This document shows positions 25,357-36,003 of a stretch of DNA of 64,000 nt, piece by piece. The notes under the pieces are model-generated. The model searched no databases and was not told the DNA's origin. It saw nothing but the letters and a program-made list of their open reading frames with translations. Both the position numbers and the translations under genes were made by a program. Positions within the stretch are counted from its first letter, which is position 1. Each line of letters starts with the position of its first letter. Source of the stretch: Nocardioides sp. Root682 (GTDB lineage: Bacteria > Actinomycetota > Actinomycetes > Propionibacteriales > Nocardioidaceae); NCBI RefSeq assembly GCF_001427795.1, contig NZ_LMHJ01000001.1, forward strand, positions 357,773 to 421,772, written 5' to 3'.

Positions 25357-26487
25357 TTATTCCCCCCAGACGAGGACCGGCTTGACCACCGCACCCGATT
25401 TCGTGTCCGCGATCGCGTCCGCGATCCGCTCGAAGGGGTAGGTCGTCACGAGGTGGTCGACCTCGAATTTGCCCGCTCCACGAAGCGCGATCAGCTCCGG
25501 GATCGTGACCTGCGGATCCGACTCCCCCTCCACCGAGGACCGCACGGTCTTGCCTGACTGGAGCAGGTCGATCGCGTCGATCGTGTACTCGTCGGCTCCG
25601 AGGCCCAGCGCGACCAGCATGCCGCGGCTGCGCAGCGAGCGCTGCGCCTGCAGGACCACGGCCGGCAGCGCCGTCGTGTCGATGGCGTACGACGCCCCGC
25701 CACCCGTGAGCGACCGGACCTGTTCCTCGACGGCTGGGGCACCGCCCGCCGTGGGGTCGATCGCCGTGGCGCCGTACTCCTCCGCGAGGGCCCGGCGCGT
25801 GGCCACCGGGTCGACGGCAATGACCGTCCCGACGCCCCTGCCGCGCGCTGCCGCGACCGCAGCGAGACCGACTCCTCCGGCGCCGAAGACCACGAGCGAG
25901 TCTCCGGGAGCGGGATCGAGGAGGTTGAGCACGGTGCCGGCGCCGGTCTGGAAGCCGCACGCGAAGGGGGCCAGGTGAGCCAGGTCCAGGGACTTGTCCA
26001 CGACGACACAGTTGTCGGCGTACGCGAGGGCGTGGCGCGCGAAGCTGGACTGTCCGAAGAAGTTGCCGAAGACCGTCTGCCCGGCACGGTCTCCGTCCGC
26101 CGCCGTCATGGTCGTCGAGCCGTCGGCCCGCATCCCCATGTAGTTGAGCAGCAGGGACTGCTCGCAGTAGCCGACGTGGCCCTCCCGGCAGGGCTCGCAG
26201 GCGCGGCAGGAGCGGAAGCTCAGCACGACGTGGTCGCCGACCGCGATCCCCGCGACGTCGGCGCCGACCTGCTCGACGACGCCCGTGCCCTCGTGGCCCA
26301 TCACGGTCGGCATCATCTCGGCGGGCAGCATCGTCGGCACCACCAGGTCGGTGTGGCACAGGCCGGTGGCGACGATCCGCACCAGGACCTCGTCGTCTCG
26401 GGGTGCCTCGAGGTGCACGTCGGTGAAGGTGAAGTCGCCGCCCGGTTCGTTGACGACGAGGGCGGTGGTGCGCAGGGTGTCAGTCAC
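25357..26487 (-). CDS. Zinc-dependent alcohol dehydrogenase (aryl/benzyl alcohol dehydrogenase-like)
   Basis: 376 residues, medium-chain dehydrogenase. Catalytic zinc ligands appear in GLCHTDL and GHEGTGVVEQVG, the four-Cys structural zinc loop spans CRACEPCREGHVGYC, and the Rossmann motif is VVFGAGGVGLAAVAAA. The arrangement resembles NAD-dependent class III-like or aryl-alcohol dehydrogenases; the substrate is unknown. GTG start at 26487, 6 nt behind a TAGATT -10 that overlaps an 18-bp palindrome, so a repressor probably controls it. It lies downstream of glycerate kinase but is separated by a repeat element. Confidence 0.88.
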   Translation of the reverse strand: MTDTLRTTALVVNEPGGDFTFTDVHLEAPRDDEVLVRIVATGLCHTDLVVPTMLPAEMMPTVMGHEGTGVVEQVGADVAGIAVGDHVVLSFRSCRACEPCREGHVGYCEQSLLLNYMGMRADGSTTMTAADGDRAGQTVFGNFFGQSSFARHALAYADNCVVVDKSLDLAHLAPFACGFQTGAGTVLNLLDPAPGDSLVVFGAGGVGLAAVAAARGRGVGTVIAVDPVATRRALAEEYGATAIDPTAGGAPAVEEQVRSLTGGGASYAIDTTALPAVVLQAQRSLRSRGMLVALGLGADEYTIDAIDLLQSGKTVRSSVEGESDPQVTIPELIALRGAGKFEVDHLVTTYPFERIADAIADTKSGAVVKPVLVWGE

Positions 26488-26493
26488 CCGAGC

Positions 26494-26499
26494 AATCTA
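26494..26499 (-). promoter_or_regulatory. -10 element TAGATT, leaderless promoter of the alcohol dehydrogenase
   Basis: On the minus strand TAGATT ends 6 nt before the GTG at 26487. Four of its six bases lie inside the palindrome at 26496-26513. Confidence 0.5.
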
Positions 26500-26513
26500 G
26501 AACATGTTCCAGA
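26496..26513. promoter_or_regulatory. Palindromic operator over the alcohol dehydrogenase promoter
   Basis: TCTAGAACATGTTCCAGA is an 18-bp dyad with one mismatched pair (core GAACATGTTC perfect). It covers most of the -10 and extends upstream, as expected for a repressor site of TetR or MarR type. The regulator is not adjacent. Confidence 0.6.
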
Positions 26514-26516
26514 AAC

Positions 26517-26558
26517 GTCTCGACACGCCTCGCCTGGCGGCTCGGCTACTCGACGACC
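26517..26558. repeat. Interspersed repeat element, copy A
   Basis: Begins GTCTCGACACGC and ends GGCTACTCGACGACC. The element at 53205-53256 has the same beginning and end (TCTCGAYACGC ... GCTRCTCGAC). It lies between the glycerate kinase stop and the dehydrogenase promoter. Confidence 0.5.
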
Positions 26559-26561
26559 AGA

Positions 26562-27647
26562 TCAGGTGGCCCAGGTCCGCGCCACGCGGGCGGCCAGCAC
26601 GGTGAGCGCGCCGGCCGGATCGGCGAAGGCGCGCTCCTCCCCGACGGCGTCGACGAGGGAGTAGGCGGCGTCCATCCCCAGGGCGCGCATCTCGCGGGAA
26701 CCGACCAGGACCTGGCCGGCGAGGGCGACGCAGGGGCGGAGCGCCTCGGCGGCGATGGCGGCGACGCCGGCGGGAACCTTGCCGGCGCGGCTGCTGAAGT
26801 CGAAGGCACCCTCGCCGGTGATCACCAGGTCCGCAGTCCGTGCCTGCTCGGCCAGACCGACGGCGTCAGCGACCAGCCCGATGCCTCCGACCCTCGACCC
26901 GCCGAGCAGCAGCAGCGCGAAGCCCAGCCCGCCGGCAGCACCGGCACCGGGGGCGAGCGCCAGGCGCCGGTCCGTGGCGAGCGCGAACTCCTCGAGGTAG
27001 CCGTCCATGACGACCTGCATCTCCTCGTCGAGGCCCTTCTGGGCGCCGAAGGTCTTGCTCGCACCGAACAGTCCGGTGAGGGGGTTGTCGACGTCGGTCG
27101 CCGCGACGAGCTCGACCCCGTCGACGAGCGCGCGGGCGATGCTGAGGTCCACCGTGGTCACGCCGTTGAGGAACACGCCGCCGACGTCCAGCGCGACATC
27201 GGCCGACGCGCCGAGTGCGGCCAGCAGCCCGGCGCCGCCGTCGATGGTGCCGGATCCGCCCAGGCCGACCACGACCCGATCGGCTCCCGCGTTGATGGCT
27301 TCCAGGACGAGCGAGCCGACGCCCACCGTCGTACCGAACTCGCCGAGCTTGCCGCCGGTGAGGTGGATGCCGCAGGCCTGCGCACTCTCGACGTACGCCG
27401 TCCGTCCGACCATCAGCAGCGTCGCGGGGACCTCGTGTCCCGGAGGTGCCTCGACCGTGACCGCCAGCAGGTCACCCCCGAGCGAGGCGTGGAGCACGTC
27501 CACGAAGCCCGGGCCACCGTCCGACATCGGCGCCAGCACGATCTCGTCGTCCGGGGCGTGGAGCCGCCAGCCGGCCGCGATCGCTTCGGCCGCCTCGACC
27601 GCGGTGAGCGTGCCGGCGAACTTGTCAGGGGCCACCAGCACGCGCAT
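26562..27647 (-). CDS. glxK: Glycerate kinase
   Basis: 361 residues. The GlxK family is recognisable from MRVLVAPDKFAGTLTAVEAA at the N-terminus, MSDGGPGFVDVL, GLGGSGTIDGGAGLLAALGA, and the C-terminal DLVITGEGAFDFSSRAGKVP. It phosphorylates D-glycerate in the cytoplasm. The ATG at 27647 starts the conserved sequence, whereas the open frame extends 11 codons more; a weak CATGAT -10 precedes it by 6 nt. The gene occupies the position of Rv2205c in the mycobacterial order. Confidence 0.93.
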   Translation of the reverse strand: MRVLVAPDKFAGTLTAVEAAEAIAAGWRLHAPDDEIVLAPMSDGGPGFVDVLHASLGGDLLAVTVEAPPGHEVPATLLMVGRTAYVESAQACGIHLTGGKLGEFGTTVGVGSLVLEAINAGADRVVVGLGGSGTIDGGAGLLAALGASADVALDVGGVFLNGVTTVDLSIARALVDGVELVAATDVDNPLTGLFGASKTFGAQKGLDEEMQVVMDGYLEEFALATDRRLALAPGAGAAGGLGFALLLLGGSRVGGIGLVADAVGLAEQARTADLVITGEGAFDFSSRAGKVPAGVAAIAAEALRPCVALAGQVLVGSREMRALGMDAAYSLVDAVGEERAFADPAGALTVLAARVARTWAT

Positions 27648-27708
27648 GGCGTCATCATGGGCCATGACCACCCGGAGCACCGACCGGTGGCTCTCGACAC
27701 GTCAGATC

Positions 27709-27714
27709 TAGGAT
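27709..27714 (+). promoter_or_regulatory. -10 element TAGGAT, leaderless promoter of nadA
   Basis: TAGGAT ends 6 nt before the ATG at 27721. Confidence 0.55.
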
Positions 27715-27720
27715 GGGGCC

Positions 27721-28896
27721 ATGACCACCGTGGACCTTCCACTGCTGCCACTCGGCCGCGGCACCGACCCGCTCTCCGAGCGTGGCGTCGACTGCCCGGG
27801 CGACCTGCCGGCCGCCTCCGATCCCGACCTGGTCGAGCGTGCTCGTGCCGCCCGGGAGAAGCTCGGCGAGCGCCTGTTCGTGCTCGGGCACCACTACCAG
27901 CGCGACGAGGTCATCCAGTTCGCCGACGTCACCGGTGACTCGTTCAAGCTCGCCCGCGACGCGGCTGCTCGCCCGGAGGCCGAGTACATCGTCTTCTGCG
28001 GCGTGCACTTCATGGCCGAGTCCGCCGACATCCTCACCGGCCCCGACCAGCGCGTCATCCTCCCCGACCTCGCGGCCGGCTGCTCGATGGCCGACATGGC
28101 GCGCATCGCCCAGGTCGAGAAGGCGTGGGATGCCCTCGCTGCGGCCGGCGTCCAGGACGTCGTCGTCCCGGTCACCTACATGAACTCCAGCGCCGACATC
28201 AAGGCGTTCTGCGGTCGCAACGGCGGCGTCGTGTGCACGTCGTCGAACGCCGAGGTGGCACTCGACTGGGCCTACGCGCAGAAGGGCGAGGACACCAAGG
28301 TCCTCTTCCTGCCCGACCAGCACCTCGGTCGCAACACCGCCGTGCTGCAGCTGGGCATCCCGCTCGACGAGTGCGTCGTGTGGAACCCCTTCAAGCCCAA
28401 CGGCGGGCTCACCGCCGAGGAGCTCGCCAAGGCGAAGATCATCCTCTGGAAGGGCCACTGCTCGGTCCACGGCCGGTTCTCCGCCGACGTGATCGACGAG
28501 CTCCGCGCCAAGGTGCCCGGCCTCAACGTGCTGGTCCACCCCGAGTGCCAGCACGAGGTCGTGCTCAAGGCCGACCAGGTGGGCTCGACCGAATACATCA
28601 TCAAGACGATCGAGGCCGCGCCCGCCGGTTCGAGCTGGGCCATCGGCACCGAGCTCAACCTGGTGCAGCGCCTCAAGAACGCCCACCCGGACAAGAACAT
28701 CATGTTCCTGGACCGCAACGTCTGTTACTGCTCGACGATGAACCGGATCGACCTGCCGCACCTCGTGTGGACGCTCGAGAACCTCGTCGAGGGGGTCGTC
28801 GTGAACCAGATCCAGGTGGACCCGCAGACCGAGGCGGACGCGCTCGTGGCCCTCCAGCGGATGCTCGACCTCCCCGGGAAGTCCCACCGTGACTGA
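27721..28896 (+). CDS. nadA: Quinolinate synthase A
   Basis: 391 residues. NadA condenses iminoaspartate with dihydroxyacetone phosphate to quinolinate, the first committed step of NAD synthesis. Three-fold repeated domains each supply a Cys ligand to the [4Fe-4S] cluster; the best candidates lie in [24 protein letters not shown] and [29 protein letters not shown] is the conserved N-terminal motif. nadB and nadC are not next to it; instead a zinc-ribbon gene overlaps its 3' end by 8 nt. Confidence 0.95.
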   Translation: MTTVDLPLLPLGRGTDPLSERGVDCPGDLPAASDPDLVERARAAREKLGERLFVLGHHYQRDEVIQFADVTGDSFKLARDAAARPEAEYIVFCGVHFMAESADILTGPDQRVILPDLAAGCSMADMARIAQVEKAWDALAAAGVQDVVVPVTYMNSSADIKAFCGRNGGVVCTSSNAEVALDWAYAQKGEDTKVLFLPDQHLGRNTAVLQLGIPLDECVVWNPFKPNGGLTAEELAKAKIILWKGHCSVHGRFSADVIDELRAKVPGLNVLVHPECQHEVVLKADQVGSTEYIIKTIEAAPAGSSWAIGTELNLVQRLKNAHPDKNIMFLDRNVCYCSTMNRIDLPHLVWTLENLVEGVVVNQIQVDPQTEADALVALQRMLDLPGKSHRD

Positions 28897-29257
28897 CACC
28901 CTCCCTGCTTGTCCCACGTGTGCGAGTGAGTACACCTACGAGATGGGCGACCTGCTCGTGTGCCCGGAGTGCGCCCACGAGTGGTCGCCCGCCGAGGCTG
29001 CCGCCGAGGCACAGGCCGCGGCGGACGCTGACGTCGTGCGCGACGCCAACGGCAACCCGCTGGCCGACGGCGACGACGTGATCATCGTCAAGATCCTCCC
29101 CGTCAAGGGAGCGCCGAAGCCGATCAAGGCGGGCACCAAGGTGCGCAACATCCGTCTGGTCGACCCCACGAAGCGGGTGGGCGACCACGACATCGACGCC
29201 AAGGTCGACGGCTTCGGCCCGATGCAACTCAAGTCCAGTGTGGTCAGGAAGGCCTGA
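28889..29257 (+). CDS. PhnA/YjdM-type zinc-ribbon protein
   Basis: 122 residues. The N-terminal zinc ribbon has CPTC and CPEC pairs (about residues 8-11 and 26-29), followed by a linker and the PhnA domain with [18 protein letters not shown] and [11 protein letters not shown]. Although once linked to phosphonate use, the family's function is unsettled. GTG start overlaps nadA by 8 nt, and the next gene begins 2 nt after the stop, so nadA and the three genes after it probably form one operon. Confidence 0.9.
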   Translation: MTDTLPACPTCASEYTYEMGDLLVCPECAHEWSPAEAAAEAQAAADADVVRDANGNPLADGDDVIIVKILPVKGAPKPIKAGTKVRNIRLVDPTKRVGDHDIDAKVDGFGPMQLKSSVVRKA

Positions 29258-29259
29258 GC

Positions 29260-29838
29260 GTGTTCAAGCGCACCAAGTCCCCCGTCGAAGAGACGACCGT
29301 CGCGAAGCCGGGCGGCAAGGGTCGTCCGACCCCGACGCGCAAGGAGGCCGAGGCCGCAGCCAGGGCTCGCGCCAAGGCGCCCGCCGACCGCAAGGCCACC
29401 TCCCGCAAGGAACGCGAGTTCCGTGCCGAGCAGAGCAAGCGCATCCGCCAGGGCATGAAGGAGGGCGACGAGAAGTACATGCTCCCCCGTGACCGCGGTC
29501 CGGTCCGTCGCTTCATCCGTGACTACGTCGACGCCCGGTTCTCCATCGTCGAGATGGTCATCCCGTTGATGATCGTCGGCCTGATCCTCGGGTACACCCG
29601 CAACGACGCGCTGCGTCAGGCCAGCAGCCTGGTCCTGCTCGCGACCGTGCTGTTCGTCGTCACCGACATGTTCGTGCTGCGGTTCCGGATCCGCCGCGAG
29701 CTCAAGCGACGCTTCCCCGAGGAGCCGCTCAAGGGCACGACCTACTACACGCTGACCCGCGCGATGCAGATGAAGTTCATGCGGATGCCGAAGGCCAAGG
29801 TCAAGATCGGGCAGGCCCTGCCGGACGACTACCGCTGA
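29260..29838 (+). CDS. DUF3043 membrane protein
   Basis: 192 residues, GTG start. A highly basic N-terminal half (KSPVEETTVAKPGGKGRPTP, then many Lys/Arg) precedes two membrane helices (about 95-112 and 118-140) and a basic C-terminus (RAMQMKFMRMPKAKVKIGQ). It matches the actinobacterial DUF3043 family, found at the Rv2206 position near glycerate kinase. Function unknown. Confidence 0.9.
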   Translation: MFKRTKSPVEETTVAKPGGKGRPTPTRKEAEAAARARAKAPADRKATSRKEREFRAEQSKRIRQGMKEGDEKYMLPRDRGPVRRFIRDYVDARFSIVEMVIPLMIVGLILGYTRNDALRQASSLVLLATVLFVVTDMFVLRFRIRRELKRRFPEEPLKGTTYYTLTRAMQMKFMRMPKAKVKIGQALPDDYR

Positions 29839-29839
29839 C

Positions 29840-30505
29840 GTGAAGATCATCGCGGCGCTGCACGCGCCTGCCCTCGGGGACGTGCTCCGCGGGTCGGCCT
29901 TCCGCGACGACGTCGCCGCCGGTGGCGCCACCCGGCTCCAGGTGAACGTCGACGACGACGCCGTCGCCCCGGCCATGCGGTTCGGTCCCGGCGTACAGAT
30001 CACCGCAGTCGTGAGCGTGTGGACCCCTGGATCGCCCGACGCGGTCGTGGACGTCGTACGACGGCTCGACGGCAGCGCCGACGCGTGGCTGGTCGAGGAA
30101 CGCGAACCCCTGGCTCCGCCCGCCGTTGCGGACGGGGCGCGGGCCGACACCCTGGCGAACGTCGCATTCCTGCGCCGCCCGGACACCCTCTCGCCCGAGG
30201 CGTGGCGGACCGACTGGCTCGACCGGCACACCCAGGTCGCGATCGACACCCAGGGCACGTTCGGCTATGTCCAGAACCCCGTGCTGGAGGCCCTCACCGC
30301 CGACGCACCGGCGGTCGCCGGCATCGTCGAGGAGCTGTTCCCGATGGCCGCGATGACTGACCACCACGCCTTCTACGGCAGCGGCGGCGACGAGGCCGAG
30401 TTCCAGCGGCGGTTCGCGGTGCTGATGGAGAGCTGTGAGCGCTTCGGAGCGGCGCAGGGCCTCGACCTCGTGCCGACCAGCCGCTACACGTTCACCCTGA
30501 CCTGA
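29840..30505 (+). CDS. EthD-domain-like protein
   Basis: 221 residues. The C-terminal half shows features of the dimeric alpha/beta-barrel EthD/DABB fold: LRRPDTLSPEAWRTDWLDRH, VAIDTQGTFGYVQNPVL and the final FRRF...TSRYTFTL strand. The N-terminal half has a weaker similar repeat. No enzymatic activity can be stated. GTG start 1 nt after the DUF3043 stop. Confidence 0.65.
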   Translation: MKIIAALHAPALGDVLRGSAFRDDVAAGGATRLQVNVDDDAVAPAMRFGPGVQITAVVSVWTPGSPDAVVDVVRRLDGSADAWLVEEREPLAPPAVADGARADTLANVAFLRRPDTLSPEAWRTDWLDRHTQVAIDTQGTFGYVQNPVLEALTADAPAVAGIVEELFPMAAMTDHHAFYGSGGDEAEFQRRFAVLMESCERFGAAQGLDLVPTSRYTFTLT

Positions 30506-30507
30506 GC

Positions 30508-30549
30508 GACCGGCTCAGCCCGGCCGACTCAGCCCGGCCGGCTCAGCCC
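30508..30549. repeat. Three tandem copies of a 14-bp unit
   Basis: The unit GGCCGRCTCAGCCC occurs three times in a row (30508-30521, 30522-30535, 30536-30549), the last overlapping the stop of the aldo/keto reductase gene. Probably simple slippage duplication. Confidence 0.7.
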
Positions 30550-31553
30550 AGCGCCTCGGAGCGGCGCGGCGACCGGGTCAGCGTCGGGTCGGTCGTCACG
30601 ACCCCGTCGAGCACGCGGTCGATCGCAGCCAGCGTGTCGGCGTCCAGCTTCACGCCCGCTGCCTTGACGTTCTCCGTCACCTGCTCGGGCCGGCTGGCGC
30701 CGATGATCGCGGCCGAGACGTTGTCGTTCTGGAGGACCCACGCGACGGCCAGCTGCGCGAGCGAGAGCCCGGCGGCGTCCGCGATGGGCGTCAGCTGCTG
30801 GACCCGCTCCAGGACGTCGTCCTTGAGCCAGCGCCCGATCATGTCGGCGCCGCCCTTGGCGTCGGTCGCGCGTGACCCCGCGGGCGGAGGCTGGCCCGGG
30901 AGGTACTTCCCGGTCAGCACGCCCTGCGCGATCGGGGACCACACGACCTGGCCGAGGCCGAGCTCGCGGCTCGTCGGGACGACTTCCTCCTCGATGACCC
31001 GCCAGAGCATGGAGTACTGCGGCTGGTTGGAGACGAGGGGCACCCGCAGCTCCCGGGCGAGCTCGGCCGCCGCACGGATCTCCTCGGCACGCCACTCCGA
31101 GACGCCGATGTAGAGCGCCTTGCCGGAGCGCACGACGTCGGCGAAGGCCAGCATCGTCTCCTCCAGCGGCGTCTCGTGGTCGAACCGGTGCGCCTGGTAG
31201 AGGTCGACGTAGTCGGTGCCGAGTCGGCGCAGCGAACCGTCGATCGACTCGAGGATGTGCTTGCGGGACAGCCCGTGGTCGTTGTGCTTGCCCGGACCCG
31301 TCGGCCAGAAGACCTTGGTGAAGATCTCCAGGCCCTCCCGACGCTCACCGGCGAGCGCCTTGCCGAGCACCGACTCGGCGGCCGTGTTGGCGTAGACGTC
31401 GGCCGTGTCGAAGGTGGTGATCCCGTCGGTGAGGGCCTGGCGGACGCACGCCAAGGCTGCGTCCTCCTCGACCTGCGAACCGTGGGTGAGCCAGTTGCCG
31501 TACGCGATGGCCGAGATCCTGAGGCCGCTCGCTCCGAGGTTGCGAATCTCCAT
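30543..31553 (-). CDS. Aldo/keto reductase
   Basis: 336 residues. The catalytic tetrad is visible: Asp and Tyr in FDTADVYANTAAESVLGKAL, Lys in LEIFTKVFWP and His in LYQAHRFDHETPLE. The C-terminal NADPH-binding IIGASRPEQVTENVKAAG is typical. It is closest to the Kv-beta/AKR6 or YghZ-like group; substrate unknown. ATG at 31553 lies 6 nt behind a TAGGGT -10. It forms a single-gene unit, convergent with the EthD-like gene. Confidence 0.92.
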   Translation of the reverse strand: MEIRNLGASGLRISAIAYGNWLTHGSQVEEDAALACVRQALTDGITTFDTADVYANTAAESVLGKALAGERREGLEIFTKVFWPTGPGKHNDHGLSRKHILESIDGSLRRLGTDYVDLYQAHRFDHETPLEETMLAFADVVRSGKALYIGVSEWRAEEIRAAAELARELRVPLVSNQPQYSMLWRVIEEEVVPTSRELGLGQVVWSPIAQGVLTGKYLPGQPPPAGSRATDAKGGADMIGRWLKDDVLERVQQLTPIADAAGLSLAQLAVAWVLQNDNVSAAIIGASRPEQVTENVKAAGVKLDADTLAAIDRVLDGVVTTDPTLTRSPRRSEALG

Positions 31554-31559
31554 GCGTCG

Positions 31560-31565
31560 ACCCTA
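31560..31565 (-). promoter_or_regulatory. -10 element TAGGGT, leaderless promoter of the aldo/keto reductase
   Basis: On the minus strand TAGGGT ends 6 nt before the ATG at 31553. Confidence 0.55.
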
Positions 31566-31645
31566 GTCGCGCCGGGCAACCCGATGACGACGCCGACCGC
31601 GACGCCGAAGGACGGTCCTGCCACTCACCCTGCGAGGATGGACCC

Positions 31646-32185
31646 ATGGTCGCTGCTGACGTCTCCGTCCGGGTCGGGTGGCCCGCCGACGCTCCCGGGA
31701 TCGCCGCGGTCCAGCTCCGCACCTGGCAGCAGAGGTACGACGACGAGCTGGCCGCGCTGCTCACCGCACGCGGCATCGGGCCTGATGCCCTGACCGAGTC
31801 CTGGCGCGCGTCCCTCTCCCGACCGCCCGAGGCCCGACACCGGGCGCTGGTCGCGCTGACCCACGACGTGGTGGTCGGCTTCGCGCTCACCGTGCCCGCG
31901 ACCGACCCCGACGCCGACCCGGCGGTCGACGGCGAGATCGTCGAGTTCACGATCGACCCGGAGAAGACCCGCGCGGGCCACGGGTCCCGGCTGCTGCAGG
32001 CCTGCGCCGACACCCTCGAGGCCGACCGGTTCAGCCGGGCGGTGTGCTGGGTCTCCACGACCGACGACGCCCTGCGTGCGTTCCTGACCAGCGCCGGCTG
32101 GGCGCCGGACGGCGCCAGCCGCGAGCTCGCCGACGAGTCCGGCGGCACCATCAAGCAGCTCCGGCTGCACACCTCGCTCGCCTGA
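31646..32185 (+). CDS. GNAT-family N-acetyltransferase
   Basis: 179 residues. The acetyl-CoA site shows as GEIVEFTIDPEKTRAGHGSR, with motif A in the form R-A-G-H-G-S, followed by LLQACADTLEADRFSRAVCW and the C-terminal FLTSAGWAPDGASREL. Target unknown. ATG at 31646 is 6 nt after GAGGAT, a variant -10. The AzlC gene follows 19 nt later, so cotranscription is possible. Confidence 0.85.
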   Translation: MVAADVSVRVGWPADAPGIAAVQLRTWQQRYDDELAALLTARGIGPDALTESWRASLSRPPEARHRALVALTHDVVVGFALTVPATDPDADPAVDGEIVEFTIDPEKTRAGHGSRLLQACADTLEADRFSRAVCWVSTTDDALRAFLTSAGWAPDGASRELADESGGTIKQLRLHTSLA

Positions 32186-32204
32186 CCGACCGATCGTCGT
32201 CGCC

Positions 32205-32903
32205 GTGGAGGGTCCCCGTCGTCGTACCGTCGTTCGCGACAGCCTGGGCGTCGCGATCGCGACGGGTACCTACGGCCTGGGCTTCGGCGCCGTCGGCGTC
32301 GCGTCCGGGCTCGACGTCGCGCAGACCTGCGTGCTGTCCCTGCTGATGTTCACCGGCGCCTCCCAGTTCGCGCTGGCGGGCGTGCTGGGCTCCGGGGGCA
32401 CTCCGGTGGCCGGCGCCCTCGCTGCGCTGCTCCTGGGCACGCGCAACACGCTCTACGGGCTCCGTCTGGCACCGCTGCTCGGCTACCGCGGGTGGCGGCG
32501 CGCGCTTGCCGCTCATGTGCTCATCGACGAGTCGACCGCGATGGCCGTCACCCGGCCCGACCGGGACCTCGCCCGCACCGGCTTCCTCGTCACCGGCGGC
32601 ACCATCTTCGTGCTGTGGAACCTCACGACCCTGGTCGGTGCCGTGGCTGGCGAACAGCTCGGCGACCCGCGCGACCTCGGCCTGGACGCAGCAGTCGGCG
32701 CCGCGTTCCTCGCACTGCTGTGGCCACGCCTGACGACGCCCCTGACCCGGACCGCGGCTCTCGTTGCCGCACTCGTGGCGGCGGGCGCGGTCACCACGAC
32801 CCCGGCCGGTGTGCCCGTGCTGGTGGCTGCCGGTGTGGCGGTCCTCGTGGGCGCGCTCACCGCGCGGTCCAGCACCCGTCCCGACGAGGAGGTGCCGGCG
32901 TGA
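32205..32903 (+). CDS. azlC: AzlC-family branched-chain amino acid exporter, large subunit
   Basis: 232 residues, GTG start. AzlC features are DSLGVAIATGTYGLGFGAVG, SLLMFTGASQFALAGVLG and LLLGTRNTLYGLRLAPLLG, in about six membrane helices. With AzlD it exports branched-chain or related amino acids. The second gene starts in the overlap GTGA at the stop, behind GAGGAGG. Confidence 0.92.
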   Translation: MEGPRRRTVVRDSLGVAIATGTYGLGFGAVGVASGLDVAQTCVLSLLMFTGASQFALAGVLGSGGTPVAGALAALLLGTRNTLYGLRLAPLLGYRGWRRALAAHVLIDESTAMAVTRPDRDLARTGFLVTGGTIFVLWNLTTLVGAVAGEQLGDPRDLGLDAAVGAAFLALLWPRLTTPLTRTAALVAALVAAGAVTTTPAGVPVLVAAGVAVLVGALTARSSTRPDEEVPA

Positions 32904-33205
32904 TCTGGTGGGCTGTCCTCGGCGCCGGCGTGGGTTGCTACCTGCTCAAGCTGGCGGGACTCTCGGTGCCCGCTCGGGTGCTCGCGCACCCGGTCGTCGC
33001 GCGGATCGCCGACCTGATCCCGGTGGCCCTGCTGGCCGGGCTGGTCACGGTGCAGGTGTTCGCAGCACCCCACGGGCGCGCTCTGGCGCTGGACGCGCGT
33101 GCGGCAGCCCTCGCGCTCGCCGTACTGCTGCTGCTCGCGCGAGCACCCTTCCTGGTGGTGGTGTTCGGCTCAGCCGCCTGCGCGGCGTTGCTCCGCCTGC
33201 TCTGA
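32900..33205 (+). CDS. azlD: AzlD-family small exporter subunit
   Basis: 101 residues, almost wholly membrane-embedded in three to four helices, with the family's GVGCYLLKLAGLSVPARVL near the N-terminus. GTG start at 32900 overlaps the azlC stop by 4 nt. It forms the heteromeric exporter with AzlC. The gene converges on dapB with a 19-bp gap and no clear terminator. Confidence 0.9.
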   Translation: MIWWAVLGAGVGCYLLKLAGLSVPARVLAHPVVARIADLIPVALLAGLVTVQVFAAPHGRALALDARAAALALAVLLLLARAPFLVVVFGSAACAALLRLL

Positions 33206-33224
33206 CGCGCCACCCCCAGCTCGG

Positions 33225-34589
<1,365 letters not shown>

Positions 34590-34614
34590 TCACTGCCCCC
34601 GCTGACCTTGGGGT

Positions 34615-34644
34615 CCCGCCTGACGTCGTACGACGTCAGGCGGG
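34615..34644. terminator. Palindromic terminator between convergent genes
   Basis: A 30-bp perfect palindrome (arms of 13 bp, centre GTAC) overlaps the stop codon of the M16 peptidase gene and follows the methyltransferase stop by 28 nt, so it can serve both. No T-tract. Confidence 0.65.
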
Positions 34645-36003
34645 CCCGACCACGGCGAGCAGCTCGGGTCGCCCGAACACCTCGGCGGCCACCTCACGCA
34701 CCTGCTCGAGAGTGACGCCCTCGATCCGCTCGATCACCTCGTCGATCCCGGTGACCTCGGCGTGGACGAGCTCGTTCTTGCCCAGACGCATCATCCGTGA
34801 CCCCGAGTCCTCCAGGCCGAGGATCATGCCGCCCACCAGCTGTCCCTTGCCGCGGGAGAGTTCGTCGGCGCTGATTCCTTGAGCCGCGATCAGGTCCAGC
34901 TGCTCGCGCACGACCGCGAGCACCTCATCGGTGCGGTCGGGCAGGCAGCCGACGGCCACACCGACCAGCCCGGAGTCGGCGTAGTGGCTCGCGAAGGAGT
35001 AGACGGAGTAGGCCAGGCCACGGCGCTCCCGGACCTCCTGGAACAGCCGGCTCGACGTGCCGCCGCCCAGGGCGGTGTTGAGCACGCCCAACGCGAAGCG
35101 GCGGTCGTCGTCACGGGCAAGGCCCTCGCGTCCGATCACGATGTTGACCTGCTCGAAGGGTCGCTCGACCTGACCGGATCCGCCGCTCACGCGGGGCCGA
35201 CGGCGTACGGCTTCGCCCCGCGGCGGCTCCGGTGATGCCTGGGCGTCGAGCCAGCCGTGGCGGGAGAACGCCTTCTTGATGGCCTTCACCACGGCGTTGT
35301 GGTCGACGGCTCCGGCCACGGAGATGACCGTGTTGGCGGGCACGTAGTGCCGGCGGTAGAACCGCTTGATCTGGGCCGGCGACATGGCTTCGATCGAGCC
35401 GGTGGTGCCGGCGATCGGTCGGCCCAGCGGCGACTCGGCCCCCCAGGCGAGCTCCGCCAGAAGATTCTGTACGACGTCGTCGGGGTCGTCGTCGTGCATC
35501 GCGATCTCGTCGAGGATGACGTCGCGCTCGGCGTCGACGTCGTGGGCCTCGATCAGCGATCCGGTGATCATGTCGCCGACGACGTCCACCGCGAGCGGCA
35601 GGTCGTCGGACAGCACCCGCGCGTGGAAGCAGGTGTACTCCTTGGCGGTGAAGGCGTTGAACTCCCCGCCCACCGCGTCGAGCTCGATCGAGATGTCCAG
35701 CGCGGACCGCTCCCCCGTGCCCTTGAACAGCAGGTGCTCGAGGAAGTGCGAGGCGCCGTGGGTGGTGGCGGTCTCGTCACGCGAGCCGACGCCGATCCAC
35801 ACACCGAGCGAGGCGGACCGGGATCCGGCCATCTGCTCGGTGACGATGCGCAGGCCCGAGGCGAGCTGCGTACGTCGTACCAGCGAGGTCACCTGACCGG
35901 CGTCGTCACGGACCGTCTCGAGGGTGCGGGTCGAGGCCCGGGAAACGGCCGACGGCCGGTCAGCATTGCGCTGACCGGCCGTCGTGTTGAGCTTGTTGCT
36001 CAC
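34636..36003 (-). CDS. M16 (insulinase-type) zinc peptidase
   Basis: 455 residues. The inverted zinc motif HFLEH (in [15 protein letters not shown]) and the downstream Glu region are present in the N-terminal M16 domain, with the M16_C domain after ~residue 195 ([18 protein letters not shown] strand, [20 protein letters not shown]). The M. tuberculosis counterpart (PepR, Rv2782c) also follows pnp. Substrate unknown. GTG start overlaps the pnp stop by 4 nt. Confidence 0.92.
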   Translation of the reverse strand: MSNKLNTTAGQRNADRPSAVSRASTRTLETVRDDAGQVTSLVRRTQLASGLRIVTEQMAGSRSASLGVWIGVGSRDETATTHGASHFLEHLLFKGTGERSALDISIELDAVGGEFNAFTAKEYTCFHARVLSDDLPLAVDVVGDMITGSLIEAHDVDAERDVILDEIAMHDDDPDDVVQNLLAELAWGAESPLGRPIAGTTGSIEAMSPAQIKRFYRRHYVPANTVISVAGAVDHNAVVKAIKKAFSRHGWLDAQASPEPPRGEAVRRRPRVSGGSGQVERPFEQVNIVIGREGLARDDDRRFALGVLNTALGGGTSSRLFQEVRERRGLAYSVYSFASHYADSGLVGVAVGCLPDRTDEVLAVVREQLDLIAAQGISADELSRGKGQLVGGMILGLEDSGSRMMRLGKNELVHAEVTGIDEVIERIEGVTLEQVREVAAEVFGRPELLAVVGPA

